A stretch of DNA of 64,000 nucleotides from Clostridiales bacterium UBA6981 (GCA_002450075.1 DJYJ01000009.1:1-64000), one strand, 5' to 3'; counted from the stretch's first letter, positions 32,860 to 41,644 are shown. Notes: generated by a model from the letters alone, not told the origin. A program made the numbers and translations.

Positions 32860-33276
32860 ATGCCAAAAAACATCGGAAATATGACCGACCATGAACTGCT
32901 CGAAGAGCTGGTCCTGCAGGGTCGGCGAGCCGAGAGGATGAGCAGGGTCAAAATCTGTCTGGTTGCGGTGTTGCTGCTTCTCGTTGCCATTCTTGCGCTT
33001 GTCTATATCCCAAAGATCATGGCGCCGATCCGGCAGCTGAATGAGAGCATGATCGAGATCCGCGGTACAATGGAAAAAGCACAGACGATCCTGGACCAGT
33101 TTGACGAGGAAACGGTCGGTAAATTCAAGGAGACCATGGAGAGTCTCAGCGAGACCTCGCAGCAGGCGCGGGTATTGCTGCAGAAGCTGAAGGACAGCGG
33201 GCTGGACAGCTTTGCCTCAAACATTGAAAGACTGAACGAAGCTCTCGACGGACTGCTGAAGTACTTCCGCCGATAA
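32860..33276 (+). CDS. Single-pass membrane protein with coiled coil
   Basis: This 138-residue protein has a short cytoplasmic segment with HELLEELVLQGRRAERMSR, one membrane helix (about 31-50), then an extended helical region (about 55-135) with heptad-like spacing of Met, Ile and Leu. It resembles methyl-accepting or DUF948-like spacer helices, but I do not recognise a family. AAGGAGGAA precedes the ATG. It stands alone between divergent and convergent neighbours, with its own promoter and a hairpin behind it. Confidence 0.75.
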   Translation: MPKNIGNMTDHELLEELVLQGRRAERMSRVKICLVAVLLLLVAILALVYIPKIMAPIRQLNESMIEIRGTMEKAQTILDQFDEETVGKFKETMESLSETSQQARVLLQKLKDSGLDSFASNIERLNEALDGLLKYFRR

Positions 33277-33284
33277 CAGAAGAT

Positions 33285-33330
33285 AGAATACGCCGCCGGC
33301 CGGACTGCTGTTCGATCGGCGGCGTATTCT
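33285..33330. terminator. Stem-loop between convergent genes
   Basis: AGAATACGCCGCCG pairs with CGGCGGCGTATTCT across an 18-base loop. The following T-tract is short (TTCTTTCG), so termination may be moderate; it can act in both directions. Confidence 0.6.
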
Positions 33331-33361
33331 TTCGCGTATAACAACCTTTTCCATGCCCCAA

Positions 33362-34528
33362 TCAGGGCTCGTTTTTTTTCGACCCTTCTGTCAAGGCAAG
33401 AAAAGTTTGCGAAAAGCCGTATGTCTCGGCCAGCTCACGGCAGCGGGGCATATTCTTCTCACGCGGTGCGTGGCGGCGCTCGGCACGGATCATCAGGTTT
33501 TTCGGGGAGTGCTCAAAGTCGACAAACTCGATAAGATCGACAGAATAACCCAGATCCTCCAGAACATCGGCGCGGATCGCGTCGGTCAGCAGCGCAGAGA
33601 GCCGCTCTTTGAGAATGCCGTGCTTGAGCAGAATATCGAGATCGCCGCCCTTGCGGATGGAGGAGTTGATCTCGTGCTGGCAGCAGGGGACGGAAAAAAT
33701 ATACTTCGCGCCATGCCTCACAGCATAATCAAGGGCATAGTCTGTTGCGGTATCGCAGGCGTGCAGCGTGACGAGAAGATCGATCTTACGCTCGGCCAGC
33801 TTGTCCCTGGATACGTCTGCAACCTCAAAGTGCAGCCCGGTATAGCCGTACTTGGCGGCGATGGTGTTGCAGCGCTCGACGACGTCGGACTTGAGATCAT
33901 AGCCGATCATGTCCACAGCAAAGCCGCGCTTGACGGCAAAATAGTAATAGAGGATAAAGGTCAGATAGGGTTTGCCGCAGCCGAAGTCCATCACAGTCAG
34001 ATCTCCCGGCTCGACAGAGGAAAAGGTATCGTCGATCAGCTCAATAAAGCGATTGATTTGGCGGTACTTGTCATACTTGGCCTTGACGATGTGCATCTCC
34101 GGTGTGAAGACGCCCAGGTCCACCAGCGCGGGGATGTTTTCCCCCTCGGCGAGCAGATAGCGCTTTTCCCTGTCATGCGCGAGGGCGGCAGCGCCGCCGG
34201 GGCGGGGGACAGAAGCTTTTCCGCTTTTCTTATAAGTTCCGTCGCGCCGCAGAATGTATTGGGCAGAGCCGTCGGTTCGGACAAGCAGGATCTGGCGAAA
34301 GCGGCCGTCGAGCGTGTCGGCGGCAAAGCGGAGAAGGGCGTCCTCGCCAAAGTTGAAATGATAAGCCTTGTTGTCACGGATCCCCTCGGCCTGATAAGCA
34401 GCTTTCTGCCCGAGCTGAACGGGACGGACGGTGACGCGGGCATATTCCGCGCCGTCGGTCGGCTGGGAAAAGACGGCTTTGACAAGCTGCGGCAGAGCGG
34501 AGACAAGCTCGGTTTGCAGTAAAGGCAT
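33362..34528 (-). CDS. Class I SAM-dependent methyltransferase
   Basis: The 388-residue protein has an N-terminal domain of about 140 residues followed by a Rossmann methyltransferase core with SAM motif I VMDFGCGKPYLTF (from 179). LVTLHACDTATDYALDYAV and SVPCCQHEIN follow. It resembles clostridial methyltransferases related to GSTCD-type proteins; the substrate is unknown, but linkage to rsmI suggests RNA or translation. It is the last gene of YjbR-rsmI-methyltransferase on this strand. Confidence 0.85.
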   Translation of the reverse strand: MPLLQTELVSALPQLVKAVFSQPTDGAEYARVTVRPVQLGQKAAYQAEGIRDNKAYHFNFGEDALLRFAADTLDGRFRQILLVRTDGSAQYILRRDGTYKKSGKASVPRPGGAAALAHDREKRYLLAEGENIPALVDLGVFTPEMHIVKAKYDKYRQINRFIELIDDTFSSVEPGDLTVMDFGCGKPYLTFILYYYFAVKRGFAVDMIGYDLKSDVVERCNTIAAKYGYTGLHFEVADVSRDKLAERKIDLLVTLHACDTATDYALDYAVRHGAKYIFSVPCCQHEINSSIRKGGDLDILLKHGILKERLSALLTDAIRADVLEDLGYSVDLIEFVDFEHSPKNLMIRAERRHAPREKNMPRCRELAETYGFSQTFLALTEGSKKNEP

Positions 34529-34542
34529 GGCAATGCCTCCCG

Positions 34543-35415
34543 TCAGAAAAGTTTTTTCAGATTCAGCAGCGCGGCCTTTAGCTCGTTCTTGCTGTAAGAA
34601 TTGTTCTCGTCCGCGAGCACGGCGGCGACGGCGTCTTTTCCGCCGACACCCTTGGCGACCATCGCATCGACGAGCATCGCCTCGGCCGAGACGGTATGCT
34701 CGGTCTTGGTGAAGAGATAGCCCTCTTCGATCTCGATCACAACGGCGTACTCGCCCTTTTCATAATTGCCCTTGGCGAGCAGCTTTTCCTTCACCTCCGC
34801 GGGCGTACCGCGAAAGCTCATCTCATGGAGCTTTGTCAGGTCGTTGCACAGGCACATCCGTACGCCGGCCTCGCTGTCAATAAAGAAATCGACAAGCCCC
34901 ATAATGCGCTTTGGGCTTTCGTAAAAGACAAAGGTGCGCGTGTCACCGCGGCGCAGCTTTTCAAGCAGCTTTCGTCTCTCGGCGTTCTCGCGGGGGAAAA
35001 AACCGTAAAAGAGAAAGCTGGACAGATCAAAGCCCGATACCGACAGGGCTGTGACCGCAGCGCAGCAGCCGGGCACGCCGATCACATCGATCCCCGCCTC
35101 GACCGCGGCGCGGATCAGCTCGTTTCCGGGGTCGGAGATGCATGGCGTGCCGGCGTCGGTGATGACGGCGATGCTTTTGCCCGCAAGCATCTCATCAACA
35201 AAATAGCGCGCTTTGCCATATTCGTTGAATTTGTGGTTGGAGATGAGCTTGTTGCGGATCTCCAGCTTGCCGAGAAGCACCATCGAACGGCGCGTATCCT
35301 CGGCTGCGATAAGGTCGACCGAGCTTAAAATATCCCGGCCGCGGGGGGACATGTCGCGCGAGTTGCCGATCGGCGTTGCGACAATATAAAGTTTCCCGTT
35401 TTTTTTCTCATCCAT
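34543..35415 (-). CDS. rsmI: 16S rRNA (cytidine-1402-2'-O)-methyltransferase
   Basis: RsmI methylates the ribose of C1402 in the ribosomal P site. The 290 residues have the tetrapyrrole-methylase fold with KLYIVATPIGN at the N-terminus, AAEDTRRS, ITDAGTPCISDPG and VIGVPGCCAAVTAL. A C-terminal extension ends in KNELKAALLNLK. Ten bases separate it from the upstream YjbR gene. Confidence 0.95.
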   Translation of the reverse strand: MDEKKNGKLYIVATPIGNSRDMSPRGRDILSSVDLIAAEDTRRSMVLLGKLEIRNKLISNHKFNEYGKARYFVDEMLAGKSIAVITDAGTPCISDPGNELIRAAVEAGIDVIGVPGCCAAVTALSVSGFDLSSFLFYGFFPRENAERRKLLEKLRRGDTRTFVFYESPKRIMGLVDFFIDSEAGVRMCLCNDLTKLHEMSFRGTPAEVKEKLLAKGNYEKGEYAVVIEIEEGYLFTKTEHTVSAEAMLVDAMVAKGVGGKDAVAAVLADENNSYSKNELKAALLNLKKLF

Positions 35416-35425
35416 GGCAATTAAC

Positions 35426-35785
35426 CTAAAATTCCTCGGTGTATTTTTTCTTCATATGCGGCGCCGTCAGATCATAACTGTCGGTGATCATGCGGCGGAT
35501 CACATCCTCATCCACGGTGCCGTCGAGAATGATCCCGCTCCAGTGCAGCTTGTTCATATGATAAGCCGGAACGATCGAGGCAAACTCTCGGCGCCAGAAG
35601 TCGCCCCAGGCGGGGTCATTCTTGACGTTCATCCAGATATGCCCGTTGTATTCAAAGATGAGGGCGAAGATCTTTTTGTTTGAGCCGTGGCGCATGCAGG
35701 TATAGTTCGTGTCGTCGAAGGGATAGTCCTCATACGCCCCTGGCATTTCCAGACAGGCGTCGATGGCCTGCTGCCGTGTTTCCAT
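35426..35785 (-). CDS. MmcQ/YjbR-family protein
   Basis: The 119 residues match the YjbR family: AYEDYPFDDTNYTCMRHG at the N-terminus, IWMNVKNDP, and HMNKLHWSGIILDGTV in the middle. The fold is CyaY-like and often labelled DNA-binding, with no defined role. It has its own promoter and heads the operon that continues into rsmI. Confidence 0.9.
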   Translation of the reverse strand: METRQQAIDACLEMPGAYEDYPFDDTNYTCMRHGSNKKIFALIFEYNGHIWMNVKNDPAWGDFWRREFASIVPAYHMNKLHWSGIILDGTVDEDVIRRMITDSYDLTAPHMKKKYTEEF

Positions 35786-35814
35786 ATCCGTATCCTCTTT
35801 TGCTCTTTTTTTTC

Positions 35815-35843
35815 AGTATACCACGCCGCAGGAGCGTTGTCAC
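35815..35843 (-). promoter_or_regulatory. Sigma-A promoter of the YjbR-rsmI operon
   Basis: On the minus strand GTGACA and TATACT are 17 bases apart, and TGG before the -10 makes it extended. Confidence 0.65.
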
Positions 35844-35875
35844 CCAAAAGCTGGCGCGGAATTGAAAGAAAACGC

Positions 35876-35904
35876 TTGAATTCTATTTTGATTTAAAGTA
35901 ATAT
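35876..35904 (+). promoter_or_regulatory. Sigma-A promoter of the DUF5058 operon
   Basis: TTGAAT (35876-35881) and TAATAT (35899-35904) are 17 bases apart in an AT-rich stretch. Confidence 0.6.
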
Positions 35905-35930
35905 TTAGTTAAACAAAAGGGGGCCTGCAT

Positions 35931-36668
35931 ATGGATTTTAACGTAAACAGCCCGATCCTGTTTCTCGTGGCGGGGGTTGCCGTGACGGTCGTGCTGGCAC
36001 AGTCGATCTGCTTCCTGATCAAAGCCTGGCGGCGCGCGCGGGAGCTGGGGATGGATATGAAAAAGCTTAAGAGAACGGCGCGCACCGCGGCGGTCTTTAC
36101 GATCGCACCCGCGGCGGCGATCGTGATCAGCGTCATTACGCTTTCGAAAGATCTGGGTGTCCCGCTGCCCTGGCTTCGCCTCAGCGTTGTGGGCAATCTT
36201 TCCTATGAAACGATCGCAGCAACGAACGCCGAGAGCGCGATGGGCCTCACCTTCGGACAGGTCAGCTCGCTGACAGCGCAGCAATATGTTACGATCGCCG
36301 CGGTTATGACCGTGAGCATTATGATCGGTATCTGGCTGGTTCCGCTCATCGGCGAGAGGCTCCTAAACGGCATGATCACGCTGGAAAACCGCGATAAAAA
36401 ATGGGGAGAGATCTTTTCCGCCTCGATGTTCATCGGCATGATCTCGGCCTTTATCGGCTATGTGTTCTGCGACTTCTCCGGGGTTTTTCACGGTGACCTC
36501 TCCGGACTGATCCCTGTGTGCGTCATGACCGTTTCAGCCCTTGTCATGACGGCGCTCGGTCTTGCTTCGAAGAAAAAAGGGCTGCGCGTGCTGGCTGATT
36601 ATGCTCTGCCTGTCAGCCTGATCGCGGGCATGGCAAGCGCCGTGCCGTTCACGGCCTGGCTGGGCTGA
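35931..36668 (+). CDS. DUF5058-type membrane protein
   Basis: This 245-residue protein has about six membrane helices, with the first at 8-30 followed by a basic loop (KAWRRARELGMDMKKLKR). It resembles DUF5058 proteins, a poorly described family of clostridial inner-membrane proteins. AAAGGGGG precedes the ATG. The next gene, 14 bases downstream, is a second membrane protein of similar size. The two probably form a complex, with the M20 peptidase gene translationally coupled behind them. Confidence 0.8.
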   Translation: MDFNVNSPILFLVAGVAVTVVLAQSICFLIKAWRRARELGMDMKKLKRTARTAAVFTIAPAAAIVISVITLSKDLGVPLPWLRLSVVGNLSYETIAATNAESAMGLTFGQVSSLTAQQYVTIAAVMTVSIMIGIWLVPLIGERLLNGMITLENRDKKWGEIFSASMFIGMISAFIGYVFCDFSGVFHGDLSGLIPVCVMTVSALVMTALGLASKKKGLRVLADYALPVSLIAGMASAVPFTAWLG

Positions 36669-36682
36669 GAGGAGGAGAAAAA

Positions 36683-37348
36683 ATGAGACAGGAATCCGCT
36701 TATCTCCGCTCCGTCCACCGGGAGGGGCGCATCTGGAATATCTCTGTGGCTGTGATCCTGCTGCTGGCGCCGGTCGTTGTCGCGCTGATCTATCGCACGA
36801 TGCCGGACTGGCACGGCTTTGCGCTCGGTCTGCTTGCAACGGCACCGATGTACTGGGCTGTCGGTGCGATCGAGACGGTGACGTATGTGCCGATGCTCGG
36901 CGCAGGAGGCTCGTATCTGTCCTTCGTGACGGGGAACATTTCCAACCTCAAGCTGCCGGTTGCCCTCAACGCGCTTGATCAGGCCGGTGTCAGCATCAAT
37001 TCAGAGGAAGGAGAAATCGTTTCCACGATCGCGATCGCCGTGTCGAGCATTGTGACGACGCTGATCATCATTCTCGGCGTAGTGCTTATCACGCCGCTTA
37101 CGCCGCTGCTGAACGCACCGGCTCTTGCACCGGCATTTGCCCAGATCCTCCCTGCACTGTTCGGCGCGCTCGGCGTCGTTTTTATCTCGAAAAACTGGAA
37201 GATCGCGGTGGCGCCCGTTTTGCTGATGCTTGTGCTCTTCATCGCGATCCCGGCGCTCAACGCGGGCACGGTAGGCATCATGGTGCCTGTGGGCGTGCTC
37301 TTTACCCTAGGTGTCTCACGCATTTTGTATAAAAGGGGGATCCTGTGA
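36683..37348 (+). CDS. Multi-pass membrane protein, partner of DUF5058
   Basis: The 221 residues contain about six hydrophobic helices and the small-residue segment YVPMLGAGGSYLSFVTGN, which looks like a substrate-path or oligomerisation loop. A conserved-looking NLKLPVALNALDQAG follows. I do not recognise a named family, but it occurs as the second half of DUF5058 pairs. GGAGGAG precedes the ATG. Its stop overlaps the M20 gene start (GTGATG), consistent with one translational unit. Confidence 0.75.
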   Translation: MRQESAYLRSVHREGRIWNISVAVILLLAPVVVALIYRTMPDWHGFALGLLATAPMYWAVGAIETVTYVPMLGAGGSYLSFVTGNISNLKLPVALNALDQAGVSINSEEGEIVSTIAIAVSSIVTTLIIILGVVLITPLTPLLNAPALAPAFAQILPALFGALGVVFISKNWKIAVAPVLLMLVLFIAIPALNAGTVGIMVPVGVLFTLGVSRILYKRGIL

Positions 37349-38781
37349 TGATCGGATGGATCATTCTTTGCCTGCTCGCAGTGCTTGTGGCTGTACTCCT
37401 GATCCGCACGGCGCTTTTCCGCCCAAAGGAAGCTGCGCAAAGTGAGCCGGAAGCGGTCAGCTTTGACGCGGAGGCGGCTCTTCGGGCATTGGGGGAGCTT
37501 GTGCGGTGCCGCACGGTATCCAGCTATGACCCCGGGGAGGAGGACGATGCTGAGTTTGAAAAGCTCATTGCCCTCCTGCCGAAGCTGTATCCGCATGTGA
37601 ACGCACATTGTCCAATGCTTCGCCTTCCGGACCGGGGACTGCTCTTCTGCTGGAAGGGGCAGAGAAACGGCAAGCCAGCCGTGCTGATGGCACATTATGA
37701 CGTTGTCCCGGTGGAAGAGGAGAACTGGGATGTGCCGCCTTTCGAAGCCACCATCTTGGACGGCGCCATGTGGGGGCGCGGAACACTTGATACCAAGGTC
37801 ACGTTCAACGGGATCCTGTCCGCCGCGGACAATCTGATCGCCTCGGGCTTTACGCCGCAAAACGACGTGTACTTTGCCTTCTCCGGCGGGGAAGAGGTCA
37901 ATGGTGACGGCGCGGTGCATATCGTTGAGTACTTCAAGGAACGCGGGATCGAGCCTGAATTCGTCCTGGACGAGGGCGGCGCCGTCGTTGAGAATGTCTT
38001 TCCCGGCGTCAGCAAGCCCTGCGGGCTGATCGGAATTGCGGAAAAAGGACTGATGAATCTGGAGTTCTCAGTCTCATCCGGGGGCGGTCACGCCTCGGCG
38101 CCCGCGCCCCACACGCCGATCGGGAAGCTGTCGGCCGCCTGTGCGCGGATCGAAAACCACCCCTTCAAGGCCCGCTTCACCAAACCGGCGCTTGAAATGT
38201 TCGACACGCTCGGACGTCATTCGACCTTCCTGTATCGCATGATCTTTGCCAATCTCTGGTGCTTCGGCTGGGTGCTGGATCTGCTCTGCAAAAAGCAGGG
38301 TGGCGAACTCAACGCGCTGCTGCGTACGACGGTGGCCTTTACCCAGATGCAGGGGAGCAAGGCGCCAAACGTGATCCCGCCCTCGGCTGTGATGGTGGCG
38401 AATCTGCGTCTCAACCCGCATGACAGCGTGCGGAGCGTCCTGATGAAAATCCGGGATACGGTCAAGGACAAGGAGATCTCACTGAAGGTACAGCAGTCCT
38501 TTGAGCCCAGCCCCATCTCCCGCACTGACTGTGAAGGATGGCAGCGCGTCTCGCGCGCGGTGGCCGATACATGGAAAGGCTGTCTGGTCGCACCTTATCT
38601 GATGGTCCAGTGCTCCGACAGCCGCCATTACCGCGATCTTTCCGACAGAGTGTATCGCTTTTCGGCAATGGATCTGACAAAAGAAGAGCGCGGCACGATC
38701 CACGGCAACAACGAGCATATCCGGCTCGAGACGGCATGCCGCGCGGTTGAGTTTTTCATCCGCGTTATGAAGCAATGCTGA
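37348..38781 (+). CDS. Membrane-anchored M20 metallopeptidase
   Basis: The 477 residues start with one membrane helix (about 2-23), followed by a complete M20 peptidase: His116 and Asp118 in MAHYDVVP, Asp148 in GRGTLDTK, Glu182-Glu183 in SGGEEVNGDG, Asp208 in LDEGG, and a C-terminal His in GNNEHIRLE. These are the zinc ligands and catalytic Glu of the carboxypeptidase/dipeptidase group. The helix and DUF5058 neighbours suggest peptide processing coupled to membrane transport. ATG 37348 is preferred; GTG 37345 is possible. Confidence 0.9.
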   Translation: MIGWIILCLLAVLVAVLLIRTALFRPKEAAQSEPEAVSFDAEAALRALGELVRCRTVSSYDPGEEDDAEFEKLIALLPKLYPHVNAHCPMLRLPDRGLLFCWKGQRNGKPAVLMAHYDVVPVEEENWDVPPFEATILDGAMWGRGTLDTKVTFNGILSAADNLIASGFTPQNDVYFAFSGGEEVNGDGAVHIVEYFKERGIEPEFVLDEGGAVVENVFPGVSKPCGLIGIAEKGLMNLEFSVSSGGGHASAPAPHTPIGKLSAACARIENHPFKARFTKPALEMFDTLGRHSTFLYRMIFANLWCFGWVLDLLCKKQGGELNALLRTTVAFTQMQGSKAPNVIPPSAVMVANLRLNPHDSVRSVLMKIRDTVKDKEISLKVQQSFEPSPISRTDCEGWQRVSRAVADTWKGCLVAPYLMVQCSDSRHYRDLSDRVYRFSAMDLTKEERGTIHGNNEHIRLETACRAVEFFIRVMKQC

Positions 38782-38796
38782 AAAACAAAAGAAGAG

Positions 38797-38831
38797 GGCT
38801 GCGTGTCAAGCAAGACACGCAGCCTTGTTTT
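38797..38831. terminator. Bidirectional terminator between M20 and marR genes
   Basis: GGCTGCGTGTC (38797-38807) pairs with GACACGCAGCC (38814-38824), flanked by AAAACAA and TTGTTTT, so it can serve both convergent genes. Confidence 0.88.
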
Positions 38832-38849
38832 ACGGCAGAAGCGAACTGA

Positions 38850-39344
38850 TCAGCTTCGCTTCTGCGTCTCGGCCTCTTCAAGATAGGAACTTCCGCCCAT
38901 GGCCGCATAAAGCGCGTCATGGATCGCAGCGTAGTCGGAAGGATCGAGCCGGTCGAGTTCGGCAAACATGGGGGAGAAGTGCCAGCGCAGAATATCGCGG
39001 GCATAGGCGTCATACAGCTCGCGCCCGAGGGCGTTGACCGTGATCTTCAGCGCTTTTCTGCTGCCGGGGAGATAGTCCTTTTCCAGCAGGCCTTTTGCGA
39101 CAAGGCGGTTGACGATCTTGGTGAAGTTGCTGCGCGTGATTCCGAGACGCGCGGCAATCGCGGACATGTTCTCGTTGCGCTCTTCGTTTTCCAGCAGATA
39201 CTCCAGCACCTGGATCTGAGAATAGGAATAGCGCACGCCCTTGTATTCCATTTTTTCGATCTTGTAGGCGGCGGCGTAAATATTGCAATAGTGGATCAGC
39301 GCATCGACGACGTCGCGGTACTGACCCATCCAGGAAAGCTTCAT
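38850..39344 (-). CDS. MarR-family transcriptional regulator
   Basis: The 164 residues show the MarR winged helix: YSQIQVLEYLLENE, the recognition helix region MSAIAARLGITRSNFTKIVNRLVAKGLLEK, and the wing with LPGSRKALKITVNALGREL. Long helices at both ends form the dimer interface. It is divergent from a large hydrolase gene 180 bases away and probably controls it, since both promoters in the gap carry inverted repeats. Its ligand is unknown. GGGAGG precedes the ATG. Confidence 0.92.
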   Translation of the reverse strand: MKLSWMGQYRDVVDALIHYCNIYAAAYKIEKMEYKGVRYSYSQIQVLEYLLENEERNENMSAIAARLGITRSNFTKIVNRLVAKGLLEKDYLPGSRKALKITVNALGRELYDAYARDILRWHFSPMFAELDRLDPSDYAAIHDALYAAMGGSSYLEEAETQKRS

Positions 39345-39367
39345 GGGACGACCTCCCTTCGATTAAA

Positions 39368-39400
39368 TGATATTTTATCAGAAAAAATGGAAAGGAGCAA
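39368..39400 (-). promoter_or_regulatory. marR promoter with overlapping inverted repeat
   Basis: On the minus strand TTGCTC and TAAAAT are 17 bases apart (plus 39372-39400). TGATA-TTT-TATCA (39368-39380) overlaps the -10 and could serve autoregulation. Confidence 0.6.
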
Positions 39401-39423
39401 CAAAAAAATAAATGTAATTGGTC

Positions 39424-39452
39424 TTGCAATTTGGTGAACATGGAGGTATAAT
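39424..39452 (+). promoter_or_regulatory. Sigma-A promoter of the membrane hydrolase gene
   Basis: TTGCAA (39424-39429) and a perfect TATAAT (39447-39452) are 17 bases apart. Confidence 0.75.
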
Positions 39453-39461
39453 GCTCACATA

Positions 39462-39476
39462 GTTTCCAACGGAAAC
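39462..39476 (+). promoter_or_regulatory. Candidate MarR operator
   Basis: GTTTCC-AAC-GGAAAC is a perfect inverted repeat located just downstream of the -10, over the expected transcription start. That is a typical repressor position. Confidence 0.5.
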
Positions 39477-39524
39477 AAAACGGATGCCCATCCATGATGG
39501 GAAAAAAGAGAAAGGAAGAGTGAA

Positions 39525-41561
39525 ATGAAGCTCAGCAAGAAAACCAAAACGCTGCTTTGCGTCGCAATTGTGCTGATCCTGCTTGGCAGCGCGCTTGCCG
39601 GCCTGTTCAACACAGGCGTGGGAGCGACAAAGGTGACGCGCATTTCCTTCGACGGAGGACATGGCCGTCTCAGCGGTCTGCTCTATATGCCGAAGGACGC
39701 TTCGGCGGACAACCCCAAGCCCACGGTCATCGTGACCCACGGCTATCTCAATTCCGCGGAGATGCAGGATGCGAACGCGATCGAGCTTTCGCGGCGCGGC
39801 TTCGTTGTTTTGGCGCTGGACCAGTATGACCACGGTCACTCCGCACTCGACCACAGCGTCTATTCCGACACCAGCTTCTTCGGCGTCTGGCTGCCGTTCT
39901 GGGCCAACTCCATGAACGACGCCGTACAGTATATGTACGACCAGCCCTATGTGCTCAAGGACGAAAACGGCAACGGCCTGATCGGTGTGACCGGTCACTC
40001 GATGGGTGGCTTCTCGAGTACGCTCGCGCTCGCCTTTGACGAGATGCAGGCTGCCGAGAGCGGTGTGCGCAAGGTTGCCTGCGGCCTGTCCGAGGGCTCT
40101 GACTTTATGTACACGTCCTTTGTCGGCGTCGACGCCGCGACGGCTGACGCGCTCGGCGGCGGCCGCACGATGGGCAAGGTCTGCGCCCAGTATGACGAGT
40201 TCTTTTTCAACGATCCCACCGTCGAGGGCGGCACAGTCCGTCACAAGGACTATGTCTCCACGCCCGACGGCATGACCTTCCTGCAGCAGAGCGCCCCGGC
40301 CCAGGCAAACACCTGGTATGACACCGCGGACGGCGGCCGCCGCATCATTTACGAGCCGGCGCAGACCCACCCGTGGAACCACTTCTCGGCCACAACAACG
40401 GCCTATGCGATCTCCTTCTACCAGACGGCCTTTGCCGAATATGCCTCGATGCTGAAGGATATCGCCCCCGCGAGCCAGGTCTGGCAGTGGAAGGAAGGCT
40501 TTGAGTGCGTCGCGCTCGTCGGCTTCATCATGCTGATCGTCGTCCTCGCCGGCATCCTGATCGAGCTCCCGTTCTTCAAGCTGGCCAAGACCGGCGAGCT
40601 GGCAGTCGCAAAAGCCCCGCAGGGCGGCAAACGCATTGCGACCTGGCTGATCCTGATCGTTGCGATCCTGCTCCCGGCGATCTTCTTTACCCCGCTCATG
40701 GACGGCGGCGCGGGCAGCCCCGGCGTCATGGTGCTGTTCTACGCCGGCATTGTCGCGGCGGTCGGCGGTTTTGCTGCCCTCTGCCTTGCCATTGCCAAAA
40801 AGCAGGGGAAGGGCGCGATCATCGGCGGCGTCTGCCTCACGGTCAGCGGCGCGCTGCTCGCGCTGATCGCGAAGCTCCCGATGTATCAGGACTATGCCGT
40901 CTGGACCGCTCCCGGCGTCAACAGCATCGCCTACTGGACGATCGGCTGCGCGCTGATGAGTCTTACGATCCTCTCGGCCGTTTACGTCTGCATGAAGCGC
41001 GGCGAGGGAGCGAGCTTTGAAAACTACGGCGTCAGCTTCAAGCCGACGGCCATCATCGCCGGCCTCTGCACGGCGCTTGTCACGATCGTGATCGCCTATG
41101 CGGTGCTGTGGCTGATGGATGCGTTGTTCAAGGCGGACTTCCGTATCTGGACCTTCGCGTTCAAAACCTTTGACGCCTCGATCATCCCGGCGATCCTGCG
41201 CTATCTGCCGACCTTCCTGCTGTTCTACATCATCTCCACGGCCGGCATCACCGTGAACACCAATACCGAGCGACTCCAGGGAGGCAAGGGCTATCTGCTC
41301 GCCATCCTGCTCAACGCGGGCGGCCCGATCCTGTGGCTGGCGGTGCAGTACATTACGCTCTTCTCCAAAGGCGTTGCGGCTCAGCCCGGCTCGGCTCTGT
41401 CCGGCATCGTGCTCGTGGCCATGGTGCCCACGCTGTCCATCGCGGCCATTATCTCGCGCAACCTGTATAAGAAGACCGGCAACATCTGGACGCCCGCCTT
41501 CCTCAACGCGATTTTGATGACCACCATGACGATCGCGAACACGATGGTCGCGTTCAAGTAA
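39525..41561 (+). CDS. Alpha/beta hydrolase fused to a multi-pass membrane domain
   Basis: The 678-residue protein has an N-terminal membrane helix (about 9-28), an outward hydrolase domain (about 35-325) with VTHGYLNS and Ser159 in TGHSMGGF, and eight or nine membrane helices from about 340 to the end. The hydrolase part resembles DUF1100/dienelactone-hydrolase-like enzymes; the membrane part is not one I can name. A fatty or lipid ester substrate at the membrane is plausible but unproven. AAAGGAAG precedes the ATG. It is monocistronic and divergent from marR. Confidence 0.85.
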   Translation: MKLSKKTKTLLCVAIVLILLGSALAGLFNTGVGATKVTRISFDGGHGRLSGLLYMPKDASADNPKPTVIVTHGYLNSAEMQDANAIELSRRGFVVLALDQYDHGHSALDHSVYSDTSFFGVWLPFWANSMNDAVQYMYDQPYVLKDENGNGLIGVTGHSMGGFSSTLALAFDEMQAAESGVRKVACGLSEGSDFMYTSFVGVDAATADALGGGRTMGKVCAQYDEFFFNDPTVEGGTVRHKDYVSTPDGMTFLQQSAPAQANTWYDTADGGRRIIYEPAQTHPWNHFSATTTAYAISFYQTAFAEYASMLKDIAPASQVWQWKEGFECVALVGFIMLIVVLAGILIELPFFKLAKTGELAVAKAPQGGKRIATWLILIVAILLPAIFFTPLMDGGAGSPGVMVLFYAGIVAAVGGFAALCLAIAKKQGKGAIIGGVCLTVSGALLALIAKLPMYQDYAVWTAPGVNSIAYWTIGCALMSLTILSAVYVCMKRGEGASFENYGVSFKPTAIIAGLCTALVTIVIAYAVLWLMDALFKADFRIWTFAFKTFDASIIPAILRYLPTFLLFYIISTAGITVNTNTERLQGGKGYLLAILLNAGGPILWLAVQYITLFSKGVAAQPGSALSGIVLVAMVPTLSIAAIISRNLYKKTGNIWTPAFLNAILMTTMTIANTMVAFK

Positions 41562-41576
41562 GCATAATAAACCATA

Positions 41577-41611
41577 TAAAAAGGTGAGATCCGTCGGATC
41601 TCACCTTTTTT
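41577..41611. terminator. Bidirectional terminator after the membrane hydrolase gene
   Basis: AAAAAGGTGAGATCC and GGATCTCACCTTTTTT form a near-perfect stem with a 3-base loop. It also suits the convergent DUF4173 gene. Confidence 0.93.
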
Positions 41612-41644
41612 GCCGTTTTTTGAATAGAGAAACAAAGAGCGAAA

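Noticed and set aside
33353..34522. 389-codon plus-strand frame opposite the methyltransferase
   Set aside because: The minus-strand frame has a clear SAM motif and fits the rsmI operon; the plus frame has no motif and no ribosome site.
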